A stretch of 64,000 nucleotides of DNA from Halothermothrix sp. (GTDB taxonomy: Bacteria; Bacillota; Halanaerobiia; DY22613), in the NCBI GenBank assembly GCA_016841825.1, contig JAENYK010000008.1:1-64000 (forward strand), in the 5' to 3' direction. The translations under genes were made by a program, and so were the position numbers. Positions 8,209 to 16,720 of this stretch are shown piece by piece (position 1 is the stretch's first letter; each line of letters starts with the position of its first letter). Under the pieces are notes generated by a model. That model did not search any database and had not been told where the DNA came from. It was given only the letters and a program-made list of their open reading frames with translations.

Positions 8209-8870
8209 CCCTCAAATTTATAGCCTGAACGGATAAGCGTGACGATATGTCGTCCCTCAACTCCCAACTTCTGGCGTAGTGTTTTTATGTGAGTATCAAC
8301 TGTCCGGGTATTGCCTTCAAAATCATAACCCCAAATACGGTTTAATAGCTGCTCCCTCGAAAAAACTTGAGTTTTATTTTGCATAAAAAACCGAAGCAAT
8401 TCATATTCTTTATGAGTTAGTTCAATGTTATTGCCGCATACGGTTACGGTATGTGAAGATATATTTAAAATAATTTCTCCTACCTTCAGCGTGTTGTGCA
8501 AAGCAGTATCTGCTGTACGACGGAGCAGTACATTTACTTTTGCCAATAACACTTTGGGGCTAAATGGTTTTGTCATGTAATCGTCCGCACCATAATCATA
8601 GCCTTTTAATTTATCATCTTCATCACCTTTAGCTGTAAGAAATACAATGGGAAAATTATACATTTCCCTAGCCAATTTACAAACAGAATAGCCGTCTAGA
8701 TGGGGCATCATAATATCTAAAATTGCTAAATCAACGGGAGTATTCTTTATTATTGTTAACGCGTCAATTCCGTCTTCTGCCGTAACACAAAAATGACCGT
8801 CGCGTTTCATACAATCCACAATAATATCCTGCATACTTTTTTCATCTTCTGCAACTAAGATAACTGACAT
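8205..8870 (-). CDS. OmpR/PhoB-family response regulator
   Basis: The 221-residue protein has a receiver domain with the acidic pair E9/D10 region, phosphoacceptor Asp52 (LAILDIMMP), Thr79 and Lys101 (MTKPFSP), followed by a winged-helix DNA-binding domain with the TVDTHIKTLRQKL recognition helix. Phosphorylation by the kinase encoded next should activate binding to direct repeats, most likely those upstream of the ABC operon. Start ATG has GGGAGG upstream. Length is standard. Confidence 0.95.
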   Translation of the reverse strand: MSVILVAEDEKSMQDIIVDCMKRDGHFCVTAEDGIDALTIIKNTPVDLAILDIMMPHLDGYSVCKLAREMYNFPIVFLTAKGDEDDKLKGYDYGADDYMTKPFSPKVLLAKVNVLLRRTADTALHNTLKVGEIILNISSHTVTVCGNNIELTHKEYELLRFFMQNKTQVFSREQLLNRIWGYDFEGNTRTVDTHIKTLRQKLGVEGRHIVTLIRSGYKFEG

Positions 8871-9116
8871 AAATTACACCTCCCAATTTTACTTATATCG
8901 CCCATCTTTTGGCATCCGTCACCTATGACTAACCACACCAGGAATACAGTTTTCCTCCCAAGGTTTTTATATGCACCGTTTTAAAATATCCCATTTTTTG
9001 TTTCACTTTATATTATATACAGCAGACCGAATAATAGCAAGGATATTTATGCTTTTTATGTATAAGAATTATCTAGTCATATCTAAAAGGAAAGGTAAAC
9101 AGTAAAATATATTAAA

Positions 9117-9260
9117 GTGAAGTGGTCCACAGAAGTATTAACAATAAAGGATTTTATTCAAGTTTATACATCTGGACATTCTGTGAAGAAAATATACAAA
9201 CTACTGTCTTATTATAAAAGTTTATCAGACGTTTTACAAGGTATTCATCAACAAAAATAA
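9117..9260 (+). CDS. Short uncharacterised frame, possibly a gene remnant
   Basis: A 47-codon frame from GTG at 9117 to TAA at 9260 gives a basic, helix-rich peptide (KKIYKLLSYYKSLSDVL in its second half). There is no good RBS, and an in-frame stop lies just upstream. It runs straight into a terminator hairpin. It may be the tail of a lost gene, for example a transposase or regulator; I do not recognise it. Confidence 0.2.
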   Translation: MKWSTEVLTIKDFIQVYTSGHSVKKIYKLLSYYKSLSDVLQGIHQQK

Positions 9261-9291
9261 AACCAGGAAGCTGCTCTTCCCGGTTTTATCT
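9259..9291. terminator. Bidirectional terminator after the amylase gene
   Basis: AAAACC-GGAAG pairs with CTTCC-GGTTTT around a short loop at about 9259-9287. T-rich tails lie on both strands (ATTTTTG on minus). It serves the amylase on minus. Confidence 0.65.
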
Positions 9292-9348
9292 AATATAACT
9301 ATTTATCTTTTTTGCTAACTACTCATCGGTTGAATCTAGTTATCCAGT

Positions 9349-11448
9349 TTAATTTTGCCAGTCCACTGTAATATTACCTGTACCTGATGTTGGTACTGTA
9401 TAAGTATGATTATTACCACCTTCCCAGACAACATTACCATTACTATCAATTTTTAAGAATTTGAATTGAATAGTCTGTCCAGCAGGAACACTGGCCACCG
9501 TATACCATTCTGGATAGTTAGGACACAGGAATGGGCCCCAGATTTGATCTGTATCTGTGCTCCAATTTCCCAACTCCTGAACACTACCAGTCAGATAAAT
9601 ATTCTGTCCCCAACTGGTTGATGCATTTCTTACGGTAAAGACAACCGGGATCTGTTTAGCACTCAACACTTCGTAATCAATAGTATTACTAGTACCAGCT
9701 GAAGTGACAACACTAACAGGAACAACACCACTACTAACAGCCGGAACAGTTAACTTAATTTCATTAGCCGACCAGGAGTTTATTGCTGCCCTGGTTGCAC
9801 CAAAATATACGTTACCACTGGACCCAAAACCTTCTCCAGCCAAAGTTACTTTATTACCTGCCCGTCCAAGAACAGGACCAATATTACCAATATGTGGTGT
9901 ACTGGCAGTAGCTTTATATGACCAGACTGAGACACTATTAGCAGGTAAAGTAAAGTTAGTTACAGCACCATTACTGCTCACAGAGATCGCCAGACCATTC
10001 AACAGACCACCTAATTCGTCACTATATGTACCTTGCGGCAATGCAGTATATAAACCGGTTATTGAGCGATTGGAGCTTTTGTTAATAGCTACTAATACTA
10101 CATTATCGTAGAATTTACGTTCAAAGATATACACATTGCTATTCATCCATCTTTGATACATGTCTCCATATTTCAAAGCGGGGTTGCTCTTACGTAAGTC
10201 ACTCAAATCTTTGATCAGTCGATATGCTGTAGTTGTCTGATCCCAACTGTTCATCATCGGGCGATTCCAGGGATCACCACCACCGTCAGTGTCATCATGT
10301 AAATACTGTTCAGTACCATAGTATACCAACGGGATACCCCTGCACGTTAAAACAAATGCCAGAGCTTGATGTAATCTTGTGTTATTGTTATTAATAGTCA
10401 AAAAACGTGCCATATCATGATTATCGATAAATACAGGTAAATCATTTTTCCATTTATAATCTTGACCGGTTTTAATTACTGCATCATCCAAAACTGAAAA
10501 ATTTGCATTATAACCAAAGACATCCCGAATGGCCTTATTCAAATAAAAATCTAAAGGAGCAATTCCTGTATTGTTAGCAAATTTCACATTATCATCATAT
10601 AGTGGATCAGAATACCCACCCAAATACCATTCACCAGTCATATAAACGTCTTTGGCTCGAAAGATATGGTCTGTCAAACTGAGCTGCCATCCCATAGTCA
10701 TATGCTTGATTGCATCAATTCGAAAACCATCTACTCCATGGTTTACCATGTCACTGGCTGCTTCTTTCATATAAGAATCAATGGTAGCATGTTCTTGAGC
10801 TAAGTCAGCTAAATCAGCCAGATTTTTATACTGGGTCTCATATCTGTCATCCCAATTGGTTATTCCGCCATTATGATGCCAATAACCGTGTGAATCATAA
10901 TAGGCATCATCCCAGAGAGTCCCATTATAATATAATGCTCCTCTCTCTGCAAAATTAGGATCAGTAATATCTACTGGACTGGTATGATTGGGAGCGAAAT
11001 CGATAAGTACTTTGATACCATTATAGTGTGCTGCGGTGATCATCTCATCGAAATCTGTCCAGGTTCCAAAATGTTCATCAATCTTTTTAAAATCTCTCGC
11101 CCAATACCCATGATATCCAGCATTAGCAGTACCATTATAATAAGCAGCCACATCAATATTGTCATGAACAGGGGTAATCCAGAGGACAGTTACTCCCATA
11201 TTCTTCAAATAAGTCATCTTCTGTGTAATTCCATCCAGATCTCCACCCCAATATAGTTTCCAATTTGACTTACTGGAATCATATAATCCTGGAGCTTTGG
11301 CTGGATTGTTATTGCCAGTGTTCCCATCATAGAAACGATCAACCATAATCTGATAGACTACCTCACCCTGTAAATCTAGAGCATAAGCTACAGTTGTTAG
11401 AAGAAACAACATGACCAATGTTAAGATTACACTATACCTCTTTTTCAC
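9349..11448 (-). CDS. Secreted GH13 cyclodextrin glucanotransferase / maltogenic-amylase-type enzyme
   Basis: The 699-residue protein has a signal peptide (cleavage likely after AYA, residue 23), a GH13 barrel with nucleophile Asp245 (GFRIDAIKH), acid/base Glu273 (TGEWYLG) and Asp345 (FIDNHDMARF), then a C domain, an IPT/TIG domain (about 515-595) and a C-terminal CBM20 starch-binding domain (about 600-699). This A-B-C-D-E layout is shared by CGTases and Novamyl-type maltogenic amylases. The central aromatic residue of CGTases (Tyr/Phe in KNLYDLAD) is Ala211 here, and the segment TNWDDRYETQ looks more like the maltogenic enzymes, though their five-residue insertion is absent. It acts on starch outside the cell. 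Product profile cannot be read from sequence. Confidence 0.9.
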   Translation of the reverse strand: MKKRYSVILTLVMLFLLTTVAYALDLQGEVVYQIMVDRFYDGNTGNNNPAKAPGLYDSSKSNWKLYWGGDLDGITQKMTYLKNMGVTVLWITPVHDNIDVAAYYNGTANAGYHGYWARDFKKIDEHFGTWTDFDEMITAAHYNGIKVLIDFAPNHTSPVDITDPNFAERGALYYNGTLWDDAYYDSHGYWHHNGGITNWDDRYETQYKNLADLADLAQEHATIDSYMKEAASDMVNHGVDGFRIDAIKHMTMGWQLSLTDHIFRAKDVYMTGEWYLGGYSDPLYDDNVKFANNTGIAPLDFYLNKAIRDVFGYNANFSVLDDAVIKTGQDYKWKNDLPVFIDNHDMARFLTINNNNTRLHQALAFVLTCRGIPLVYYGTEQYLHDDTDGGGDPWNRPMMNSWDQTTTAYRLIKDLSDLRKSNPALKYGDMYQRWMNSNVYIFERKFYDNVVLVAINKSSNRSITGLYTALPQGTYSDELGGLLNGLAISVSSNGAVTNFTLPANSVSVWSYKATASTPHIGNIGPVLGRAGNKVTLAGEGFGSSGNVYFGATRAAINSWSANEIKLTVPAVSSGVVPVSVVTSAGTSNTIDYEVLSAKQIPVVFTVRNASTSWGQNIYLTGSVQELGNWSTDTDQIWGPFLCPNYPEWYTVASVPAGQTIQFKFLKIDSNGNVVWEGGNNHTYTVPTSGTGNITVDWQN

Positions 11449-11553
11449 TAATATGCACCTCCCAAAATTTTACCTTTACCCAAAGATAACTCTCCAAACA
11501 GATTGGATTGAACATAGATCACCTCCCCTTTTAATTTTTGTATATTATTGTAA

Positions 11554-11610
11554 TTCAAACGTTTGAACAACCACTATAACTATTATAATACTTTTTATAT
11601 AATTTTTCCA
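11554..11610 (-). promoter_or_regulatory. Amylase promoter with LacI/GalR-type operator
   Basis: On the minus strand TGGAAA (11610-11605) and TATAAT (11587-11582) lie 17 bp apart. The perfect 14 bp palindrome TTCAAACGTTTGAA (11554-11567), with the central CG typical of LacI/MalR-family sites, lies just downstream of the expected start. This suggests repression by a sugar-responsive LacI-family regulator, not encoded in this window. Confidence 0.65.
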
Positions 11611-11702
11611 GAGTACTTCAGGACTAAAATTAACTTTTATAATCTATTAGTTACTGCATTTGAAAAGTTTACTACTCTGACAGATTTCTCAGATACTTAA
11701 AA

Positions 11703-11743
11703 TCAAAAAGCAAGAGCCATCCTGAATAGAAAGGATGGCTCTT
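11703..11743 (-). terminator. Terminator of the subtilase gene
   Basis: AGAGCCATCC pairs perfectly with GGATGGCTCT around an 11-base loop; minus strand continues with GCTTTTTG. Confidence 0.8.
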
Positions 11744-11793
11744 TATAGCAAATACTAGTTAATCTTAACTATCATATTGACAGAAGGTAGCAT

Positions 11794-12963
11794 TTAAAAA
11801 CTGAAGGCATAAAAAACATTAATTAGTCCTTCACCTTCAATAAACCTCCTGTAAGTTCCACCGATAAGTTCATAACTGGTTAGTAGTAACTTATTCTTAA
11901 TCTGCTGAGGTACTAAAGTAGGATCACTTTGAATAAGTTGAGCCACAACCCCAGAAACAATAGCTGTAGATGCAGAACTACCAGTTCCGGTAACATAACC
12001 ACCAATTCCACGGGCGGTAATATTAACTCCAGGTGCTACCACGTCAGGTTTAACATAATAGTCAAAAAGTGTTGGACCAAGCTGATTATTAGTAAGTAAT
12101 ATATCATCAAGAACGGTAATTGTTCCACGATCATCAGAAGTAGCAACCGTAATGATATCTCTCAATCTACCGGGGCTGGGGATAGGGTAGGAACTACCGG
12201 CAGCAGCAACAACCACTATTCCTCTATCCCATGCCTCCTGACACATCATGCACATAGGATCATAAGTTGGAGGTTGAGTAACCGTTCCACCTAAAGACAT
12301 ATTAAGTACGTCTGCTCCATTTAAGATCGCCCATTCCATTCCACTTAAGATATCATTTAGACTACCACTTCCATGTCTATCTAATACTTTGGCACCCATT
12401 AGGTATGCTTGATATGCAGGTGCGACCACCGCCCCATTACCAGCTGCACAACCTGCAACATATGTACCATGACCATTATCGTCATATGGGTAAGATGTTC
12501 CGTTAATGTAATCTATCCAACTAACAATTCTTTGTTGAAAATCAGGTTCAGCATTAATACCTGTATCAATAATTGCAATAGTTACACCACTTCCAGTATA
12601 ACCACCAATAGCCCACAGTCTATCAGCTCCAATGGCCGGGACAGCTATATCTAACATAGCCTTGAATTCTTTGTTCCAGGTCAGAGAGATTACATTCTCT
12701 TCTTTATTAGCAAAATCTAGAATCTTTTTGCCAGGCAACTTAGCAAAACATGCATTAATCACCTTGAATCCATCCATAATCTCTCCATCGTAAACTTTGA
12801 GATCAGGAAACGGTTTGTTTGGCAGCATGGTGATAATTACATCATAACTTTTATCTGGATCATTATCAATTCTCGTTAGCAGATCAGGATCAATATTTGC
12901 TGCTGCACTTACCATTCCACTCATCACAAATATTAAGAACAGAATAAACAAAATTTTCTTCAT
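11794..12963 (-). CDS. Secreted subtilisin-like serine protease (S8)
   Basis: A signal peptide (KKILFILFLIFVMSG, cleavage near VSA-AA) is followed by a propeptide-like region (about residues 30-100) and a subtilase domain with Asp133 (IAIIDTGI), His165 (DNGHGTYVAG) and Ser330 (TGSSAST). I chose ATG at 12963: GGGAG lies nine bases ahead, whereas the TTG nine bases further upstream has no spacing from it. The motif usually written AAAGN, whose Asn forms the oxyanion hole, is AAAGSS here (Ser257), and GTSMA is GSSAS. Both departures could lower activity, so it may be a slow or specialised protease. Single-gene transcription unit with its own promoter and terminator. Confidence 0.88.
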   Translation of the reverse strand: MKKILFILFLIFVMSGMVSAAANIDPDLLTRIDNDPDKSYDVIITMLPNKPFPDLKVYDGEIMDGFKVINACFAKLPGKKILDFANKEENVISLTWNKEFKAMLDIAVPAIGADRLWAIGGYTGSGVTIAIIDTGINAEPDFQQRIVSWIDYINGTSYPYDDNGHGTYVAGCAAGNGAVVAPAYQAYLMGAKVLDRHGSGSLNDILSGMEWAILNGADVLNMSLGGTVTQPPTYDPMCMMCQEAWDRGIVVVAAAGSSYPIPSPGRLRDIITVATSDDRGTITVLDDILLTNNQLGPTLFDYYVKPDVVAPGVNITARGIGGYVTGTGSSASTAIVSGVVAQLIQSDPTLVPQQIKNKLLLTSYELIGGTYRRFIEGEGLINVFYAFSF

Positions 12964-13069
12964 ATAACTCAACTCCCTCGTTTATTTCTCCCCATTATCC
13001 TCCTATCTGCCAAAAATAAAAGATCACCGCCTTTCAGTTATTTCTATCATTAATATTAATTTCAGATAT

Positions 13070-13107
13070 TATACTATAATTATAGTATACGGTATTTCAT
13101 TAGTAAA
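13070..13107 (-). promoter_or_regulatory. Subtilase promoter within a palindrome
   Basis: TTTACT (13107-13102) and TATAAT (13084-13079) are 17 bp apart on the minus strand. The -10 box is inside a perfect 20 bp palindrome TATACTATAATTATAGTATA (13070-13089), which may be an operator. Confidence 0.5.
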
Positions 13108-13151
13108 TCCTCCCCATATTGTTCACTACTTTCCGACATTAATTTTGCTTT

Positions 13152-13184
13152 CTCAAAAAATAAGCCCTGACATTAATCAGGGCT
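13152..13184 (-). terminator. Terminator of the FkbH-ACP operon
   Basis: AGCCCTGA and TCAGGGCT form an 8 bp stem at 13163-13184 that overlaps the stop codon of the KAS III-like gene; minus strand continues TTATTTTTTG. Confidence 0.8.
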
Positions 13185-14142
13185 AAACTTTTATCACCAT
13201 CGAACTCCAACAGGCTACTGGACTATTATTCATCAACAGTACATAGTCACCATTCTTAATCTCGCCTTTCTGCAGACCTGTCTGCAAATTCAAAAGAATA
13301 TCGATAGAACCTAGATGTCCATATTTTTTACAGTTATCATAACAGATCTGGGCAAATTTAAGTTTTAAAGCATCTTCATTGAACTTAAAAGCCGAAATAG
13401 AAAGATTTTGCATAATATAGGCGTCTATCCCGACCAGATGATTCTCCTCAATGATTTCCTGATTCATCTGGGAGAAATTATTCCTACTGGCAATTGAAAG
13501 CTCAAACTTATATCTTGGGCTTGTACAGATCTCTTTATACTCATGACCCAACATATGCTTATAATCAATTTTATATAGATCCCAAAACTTTCCATCAGTT
13601 CTAGTCTTAATATCCACTATCTGTAGTCTGTCTGTTCTACCCACAACCACACCCATACCGGCATCACCAATTACCGTAGTCGCTTCCCGATACCGTTCTG
13701 TTCCAAAAGGTTTGCTTCCCGCACAGATAAGAATATTTTCTATTCCATCATTAAGTTTGAGTTGATTACAGGCAATCTGTAGAGCAGTGTTAATATTGGC
13801 ACAACCATTATCTGTGATGGTAAAGGCCAGAGCCTGTTTCGCCCCTAATCTTTCCTGAACTCTGGTGGCTTCAGAACTCATTAGATAGGCCGGGGAACGA
13901 CTTTGCAGAAAGATAATCATCTGAAGATCAAAGGCTTCAATTCCCGCAGTGGTTAGAGCTTTTTCAGAAGCTTCAGCAGCCAGATCAATACTATCAGCAT
14001 CTTCAATTATTGACACTGTATCTAATTCTAAACTGGAGTATATCTGCTCTCCCTGTGGGGAGAGATTTTGCACTTCATCAAGATCTTTTACCAGATAAAG
14101 TTTTTCAGGTAAAATGAATTCCATTGATTTTATCCCAATCAT
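13183..14142 (-). CDS. KAS III-like (FabH-type) condensing or acyltransferase enzyme
   Basis: The 319-residue protein has the thiolase fold of ketoacyl-ACP synthase III with active Cys114 (DNGCANINTA) and the GDAGMGVV glycine region. The usual second residue, His in 'IPHQAN', aligns with Gln246 (YIMQNLS), and the usual Asn of 'GNTS' is His277 (YGHLGS). A Cys-Gln-His set is not that of housekeeping FabH and points to a different reaction, perhaps acyl transfer. The gene overlaps the acyl-CoA dehydrogenase by four bases and is last in an operon with an ACP and an FkbH-like protein, so its donor or acceptor is probably that ACP. Confidence 0.8.
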   Translation of the reverse strand: MIGIKSMEFILPEKLYLVKDLDEVQNLSPQGEQIYSSLELDTVSIIEDADSIDLAAEASEKALTTAGIEAFDLQMIIFLQSRSPAYLMSSEATRVQERLGAKQALAFTITDNGCANINTALQIACNQLKLNDGIENILICAGSKPFGTERYREATTVIGDAGMGVVVGRTDRLQIVDIKTRTDGKFWDLYKIDYKHMLGHEYKEICTSPRYKFELSIASRNNFSQMNQEIIEENHLVGIDAYIMQNLSISAFKFNEDALKLKFAQICYDNCKKYGHLGSIDILLNLQTGLQKGEIKNGDYVLLMNNSPVACWSSMVIKV

Positions 14143-15293
14143 GATTCCCTCCTGGTGTAATATTTTTTGATCCCATATCCTGCAATTATCTCTTGCTGAA
14201 CCTGAGAAGTTCCTTCAATAATCTCCAAGATTTTAGCTTCCCGAAAATAGCGTTCAACTGGATATTTGTTATAACAGCCATTACCTCCGTGTACCTGAAC
14301 TGCATCTATGGTTATATCCATCGCAATTTTTGAAGCATAGTATTTGGCCAGAGAAGTCTCAATAATTGCTTCGGGATCACCATTTTTCCTCAATTCACCT
14401 GCCCTGAGACAAAGGGATCTGGCAGCATGTGTTTTGGTCACAGCATCTGCAATCATTCCCTGAATGAATTGATATGTACGCAATTTTTTACCAAATTGAG
14501 AACGTTGTCGTGAATAACTGACCATAGCCTCTAAAGCCGCCTGGGCAAGACTGACCCCACTCCAGGCAATACTGTATCGTCCATGATCCAATGCTGTATT
14601 AACTACATAAGTAAATCCGGCTCCCAGACGACCAAGAATATTAGCTTCAGGAACAACCACATTATTTAATTCAATCTCTGCAATATGTGATGCTTTGCCT
14701 GCAAGCAATCCCGGAATAGGACTGGTATTCAGTCCTTTACGCTCTCGTTCGACGATAAAAGCAGTTACCTTCCCCTCATTACTGGCGATCAATACAAAAA
14801 AATCAGCAATATCCCCAAAAGAGATCCACTTCTTTCGACCATTAATGATATAGTTAGAACCATCTTTAACATAAGTCGTCTGGACACTTTTGGCATCGGT
14901 ACCCACATCTGGTTCAGTAAGAGCAAAAGCACCAATTTTCTTCCCTTGAACCATCTGGGGAATCCAGTATTCTACCTGTTCTCTTGTTCCCCATTTCAGA
15001 ATACATTCACCAGCTAGTGAGACATGAACTGTAATTAAACCTCTGGTATTGCTATCACCTTTACCAATCTCTTCTGTAAACAGCCCATAAGTGATTGGAT
15101 CCAGTTCTAGACCACCATATTTCTTTGGAAAAGTAGCACCCAGATATCCTCTAGCTGCCATCTTTTGAATTAAATCTTTAGGCAAAGCCTGCTGTTCTTC
15201 AAAATGAGTAGCAAAAGGTCGGACTTCTTCTTCAACAAAGGCTCTGACATCCTGAATAATTTGCTCCTGCTCAACAGTTAATGAGATATTCAT
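14139..15293 (-). CDS. Acyl-CoA dehydrogenase family flavoprotein
   Basis: The 384-residue protein has the full family plan: N-terminal helical domain, FAD-binding signature GAFALTEPDVGTDA (about residues 133-146) with KKWISFG, and the C-terminal helical domain with VHGGNGC and the catalytic-region motif KILEIIEGTSQVQQ. It would oxidise an acyl thioester at alpha-beta carbons, with FAD and an electron-transfer partner. Between ACP and KAS III-like genes it more likely works on an ACP-bound unit than in fatty acid breakdown; homologues do this in hydroxymalonyl- and methoxymalonyl-ACP pathways. No electron-transfer flavoprotein genes are nearby. Confidence 0.9.
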   Translation of the reverse strand: MNISLTVEQEQIIQDVRAFVEEEVRPFATHFEEQQALPKDLIQKMAARGYLGATFPKKYGGLELDPITYGLFTEEIGKGDSNTRGLITVHVSLAGECILKWGTREQVEYWIPQMVQGKKIGAFALTEPDVGTDAKSVQTTYVKDGSNYIINGRKKWISFGDIADFFVLIASNEGKVTAFIVERERKGLNTSPIPGLLAGKASHIAEIELNNVVVPEANILGRLGAGFTYVVNTALDHGRYSIAWSGVSLAQAALEAMVSYSRQRSQFGKKLRTYQFIQGMIADAVTKTHAARSLCLRAGELRKNGDPEAIIETSLAKYYASKIAMDITIDAVQVHGGNGCYNKYPVERYFREAKILEIIEGTSQVQQEIIAGYGIKKYYTRRES

Positions 15294-15309
15294 CTCCTAA
15301 TCCCCCTCA

Positions 15310-15555
15310 TCATGCAACTTTACTATTGATAAAATTAGTAATGTTATCAACAGTACTAAAATTATCTAAAACTAAATCATCATTGGCTACCTGAATGGCA
15401 AACTCTCTCTCAATAAAAGTAACTAACTTTAAAGCAAACATCGAGTCAACAAATCCGAGTTCGAAAATATTGTCATCATCAGCAAAAACCGCCTCATCAT
15501 CGTAAATAGTCATATTCTCCTCAATAAAATTTCTAATTTTACCTTTCAGCTCCAT
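15310..15555 (-). CDS. Acyl carrier protein (pathway-specific)
   Basis: An 81-residue acidic four-helix carrier with the phosphopantetheine site at Ser38 in GFVDSMFAL (housekeeping ACPs have DSLD or DSLE). It lies between FkbH and acyl-CoA dehydrogenase genes. In related pathways FkbH loads a phosphoglycerate-derived C3 unit on such a stand-alone ACP and the dehydrogenase oxidises it. Spacing to both neighbours is short (16 and 31 bp), so it is one operon. Confidence 0.88.
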   Translation of the reverse strand: MELKGKIRNFIEENMTIYDDEAVFADDDNIFELGFVDSMFALKLVTFIEREFAIQVANDDLVLDNFSTVDNITNFINSKVA

Positions 15556-15586
15556 AACATTCCTCTCCTTTTGTTATTAGTTAGTA

Positions 15587-16663
15587 TTAAGAGACTTTGA
15601 TTCTCTCATCTTTTTCAGCTGAGATAATTTTGATATCAATATATTTGGGAAACGGTTGAATTACCGATAGATCATTCTCCATTAAGATACTACCATCTTC
15701 CCTGGTGTCTACTTCTTTAAAATTGGCAAACTTGTATGTAATATACATCATCCGATTCCGGTCTGTAGGAACAAAATCAGCAAAAAAACGTACATTGGCT
15801 GTTTTAGCTTCCTGAAGAAGATGTGTCATCACTACGGTTCCCACACCTCTTGACATTACTCGACAAGACATTAACAATAAATGTAGATGCCAGTGATCGT
15901 CAAATATCTCGTACAGAGCCAATCCAATTTTTCCATAAGAACCATATTTGTCAGTCAACTCACAGACCAACAGTTTGTAACGATCTGACTGACGAAATGT
16001 ATTTAGTTCATCATAACTAAATGTTCTGCCTGTCGCATTTAATTGATTGGTTCTGACGGTCAATTCTTCAGCTCTCTGCAAATCCTCTTCCTGGGCTTCA
16101 GAGATGATAAATTTCATCTCCAGAGTAGCTAAGAACTCCTCTTTCGGACCTTCATAGGACTTTTCTTCAACCTTGCGCTGCAGATCTTCCAGATACATTG
16201 ATCTCCGACGTTGTGAATCTTGAGTTATGTATTTAGGGTTTAGTCTTGAATGGGTTAACAGCTCTTGATAATTCACAGCATCCCAAACCGTAATGTCTTC
16301 ATGAACCGATGATACCTCTTCACGCTCAAATGCCTGATCATCAATGAAGAGAATAGTATCCATTCCAATATTCAAATTCTCTTTAATATTCGCCAATGAT
16401 GAGGATTTGGCATTCCAGTTGATCTCTGGATAGAGAAAATATTCTGCTAATCCATACTCTTCGATCTTTCTCATCGCATCTTCATGATTATTTTTACTGG
16501 CTATAGAATGTAAGATTCCCCGACTATCTAAAGTTTTAATTATCTCAATAACAGCCGGTTTTAAGGTGACCTTTTCAGATTCTAAAAGAACTCCATCCCA
16601 TAAAGTATTGTCCAAATCCCAGACAACGCATTTGATCTCTTTCAATTTTTTGTTTCCTCCCAT
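15587..16663 (-). CDS. FkbH-like HAD-family glyceryl-ACP synthase candidate
   Basis: The 358-residue protein starts with the HAD-IIIC motif VWDLDNTLWDG (Asp16, Asp18) and has a GNAT-like C-terminal half (about 180-340), as in FkbH-type proteins. Known members dephosphorylate 1,3-bisphosphoglycerate and load glycerate on an ACP, giving glyceryl-ACP for methoxymalonyl, hydroxymalonyl or tetronate units. It is the first gene of the operon, start ATG behind GGGGGAG. The following ACP, dehydrogenase and KAS III-like genes fit a modified C3-ACP route. No polyketide synthase, O-methyltransferase or NRPS is nearby, so the product is unclear. Confidence 0.88.
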   Translation of the reverse strand: MGGNKKLKEIKCVVWDLDNTLWDGVLLESEKVTLKPAVIEIIKTLDSRGILHSIASKNNHEDAMRKIEEYGLAEYFLYPEINWNAKSSSLANIKENLNIGMDTILFIDDQAFEREEVSSVHEDITVWDAVNYQELLTHSRLNPKYITQDSQRRRSMYLEDLQRKVEEKSYEGPKEEFLATLEMKFIISEAQEEDLQRAEELTVRTNQLNATGRTFSYDELNTFRQSDRYKLLVCELTDKYGSYGKIGLALYEIFDDHWHLHLLLMSCRVMSRGVGTVVMTHLLQEAKTANVRFFADFVPTDRNRMMYITYKFANFKEVDTREDGSILMENDLSVIQPFPKYIDIKIISAEKDERIKVS

Positions 16664-16720
16664 TGGTCTCCCCCTTTTTTAAGTTAAAGTCACATCAACG
16701 GCAAAATCCTAATCCCTTAA

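Larger units (their letters stand above)
8871..9348. other. Intergenic stretch between regulator and amylase
   Basis: Holds the upstream region of the response regulator (no clear consensus promoter), a 47-codon plus-strand frame at 9117-9260 of uncertain status, and a bidirectional terminator near 9261-9291. Otherwise AT-rich with nothing recognised. Confidence 0.5.
11449..11793. other. Intergenic stretch with amylase promoter, operator and subtilase terminator
   Basis: Contains the promoter and a LacI-type palindrome for the amylase (11554-11610) and the terminator for the subtilase gene (11705-11743). Nothing else was recognised. Confidence 0.7.

Noticed and set aside
9704-10111. Long plus-strand frame of 135 codons inside the amylase gene
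   Set aside because: It lies antisense to a well supported gene with clear GH13 and CBM20 domains; no RBS and low-complexity composition mark it as a shadow frame.
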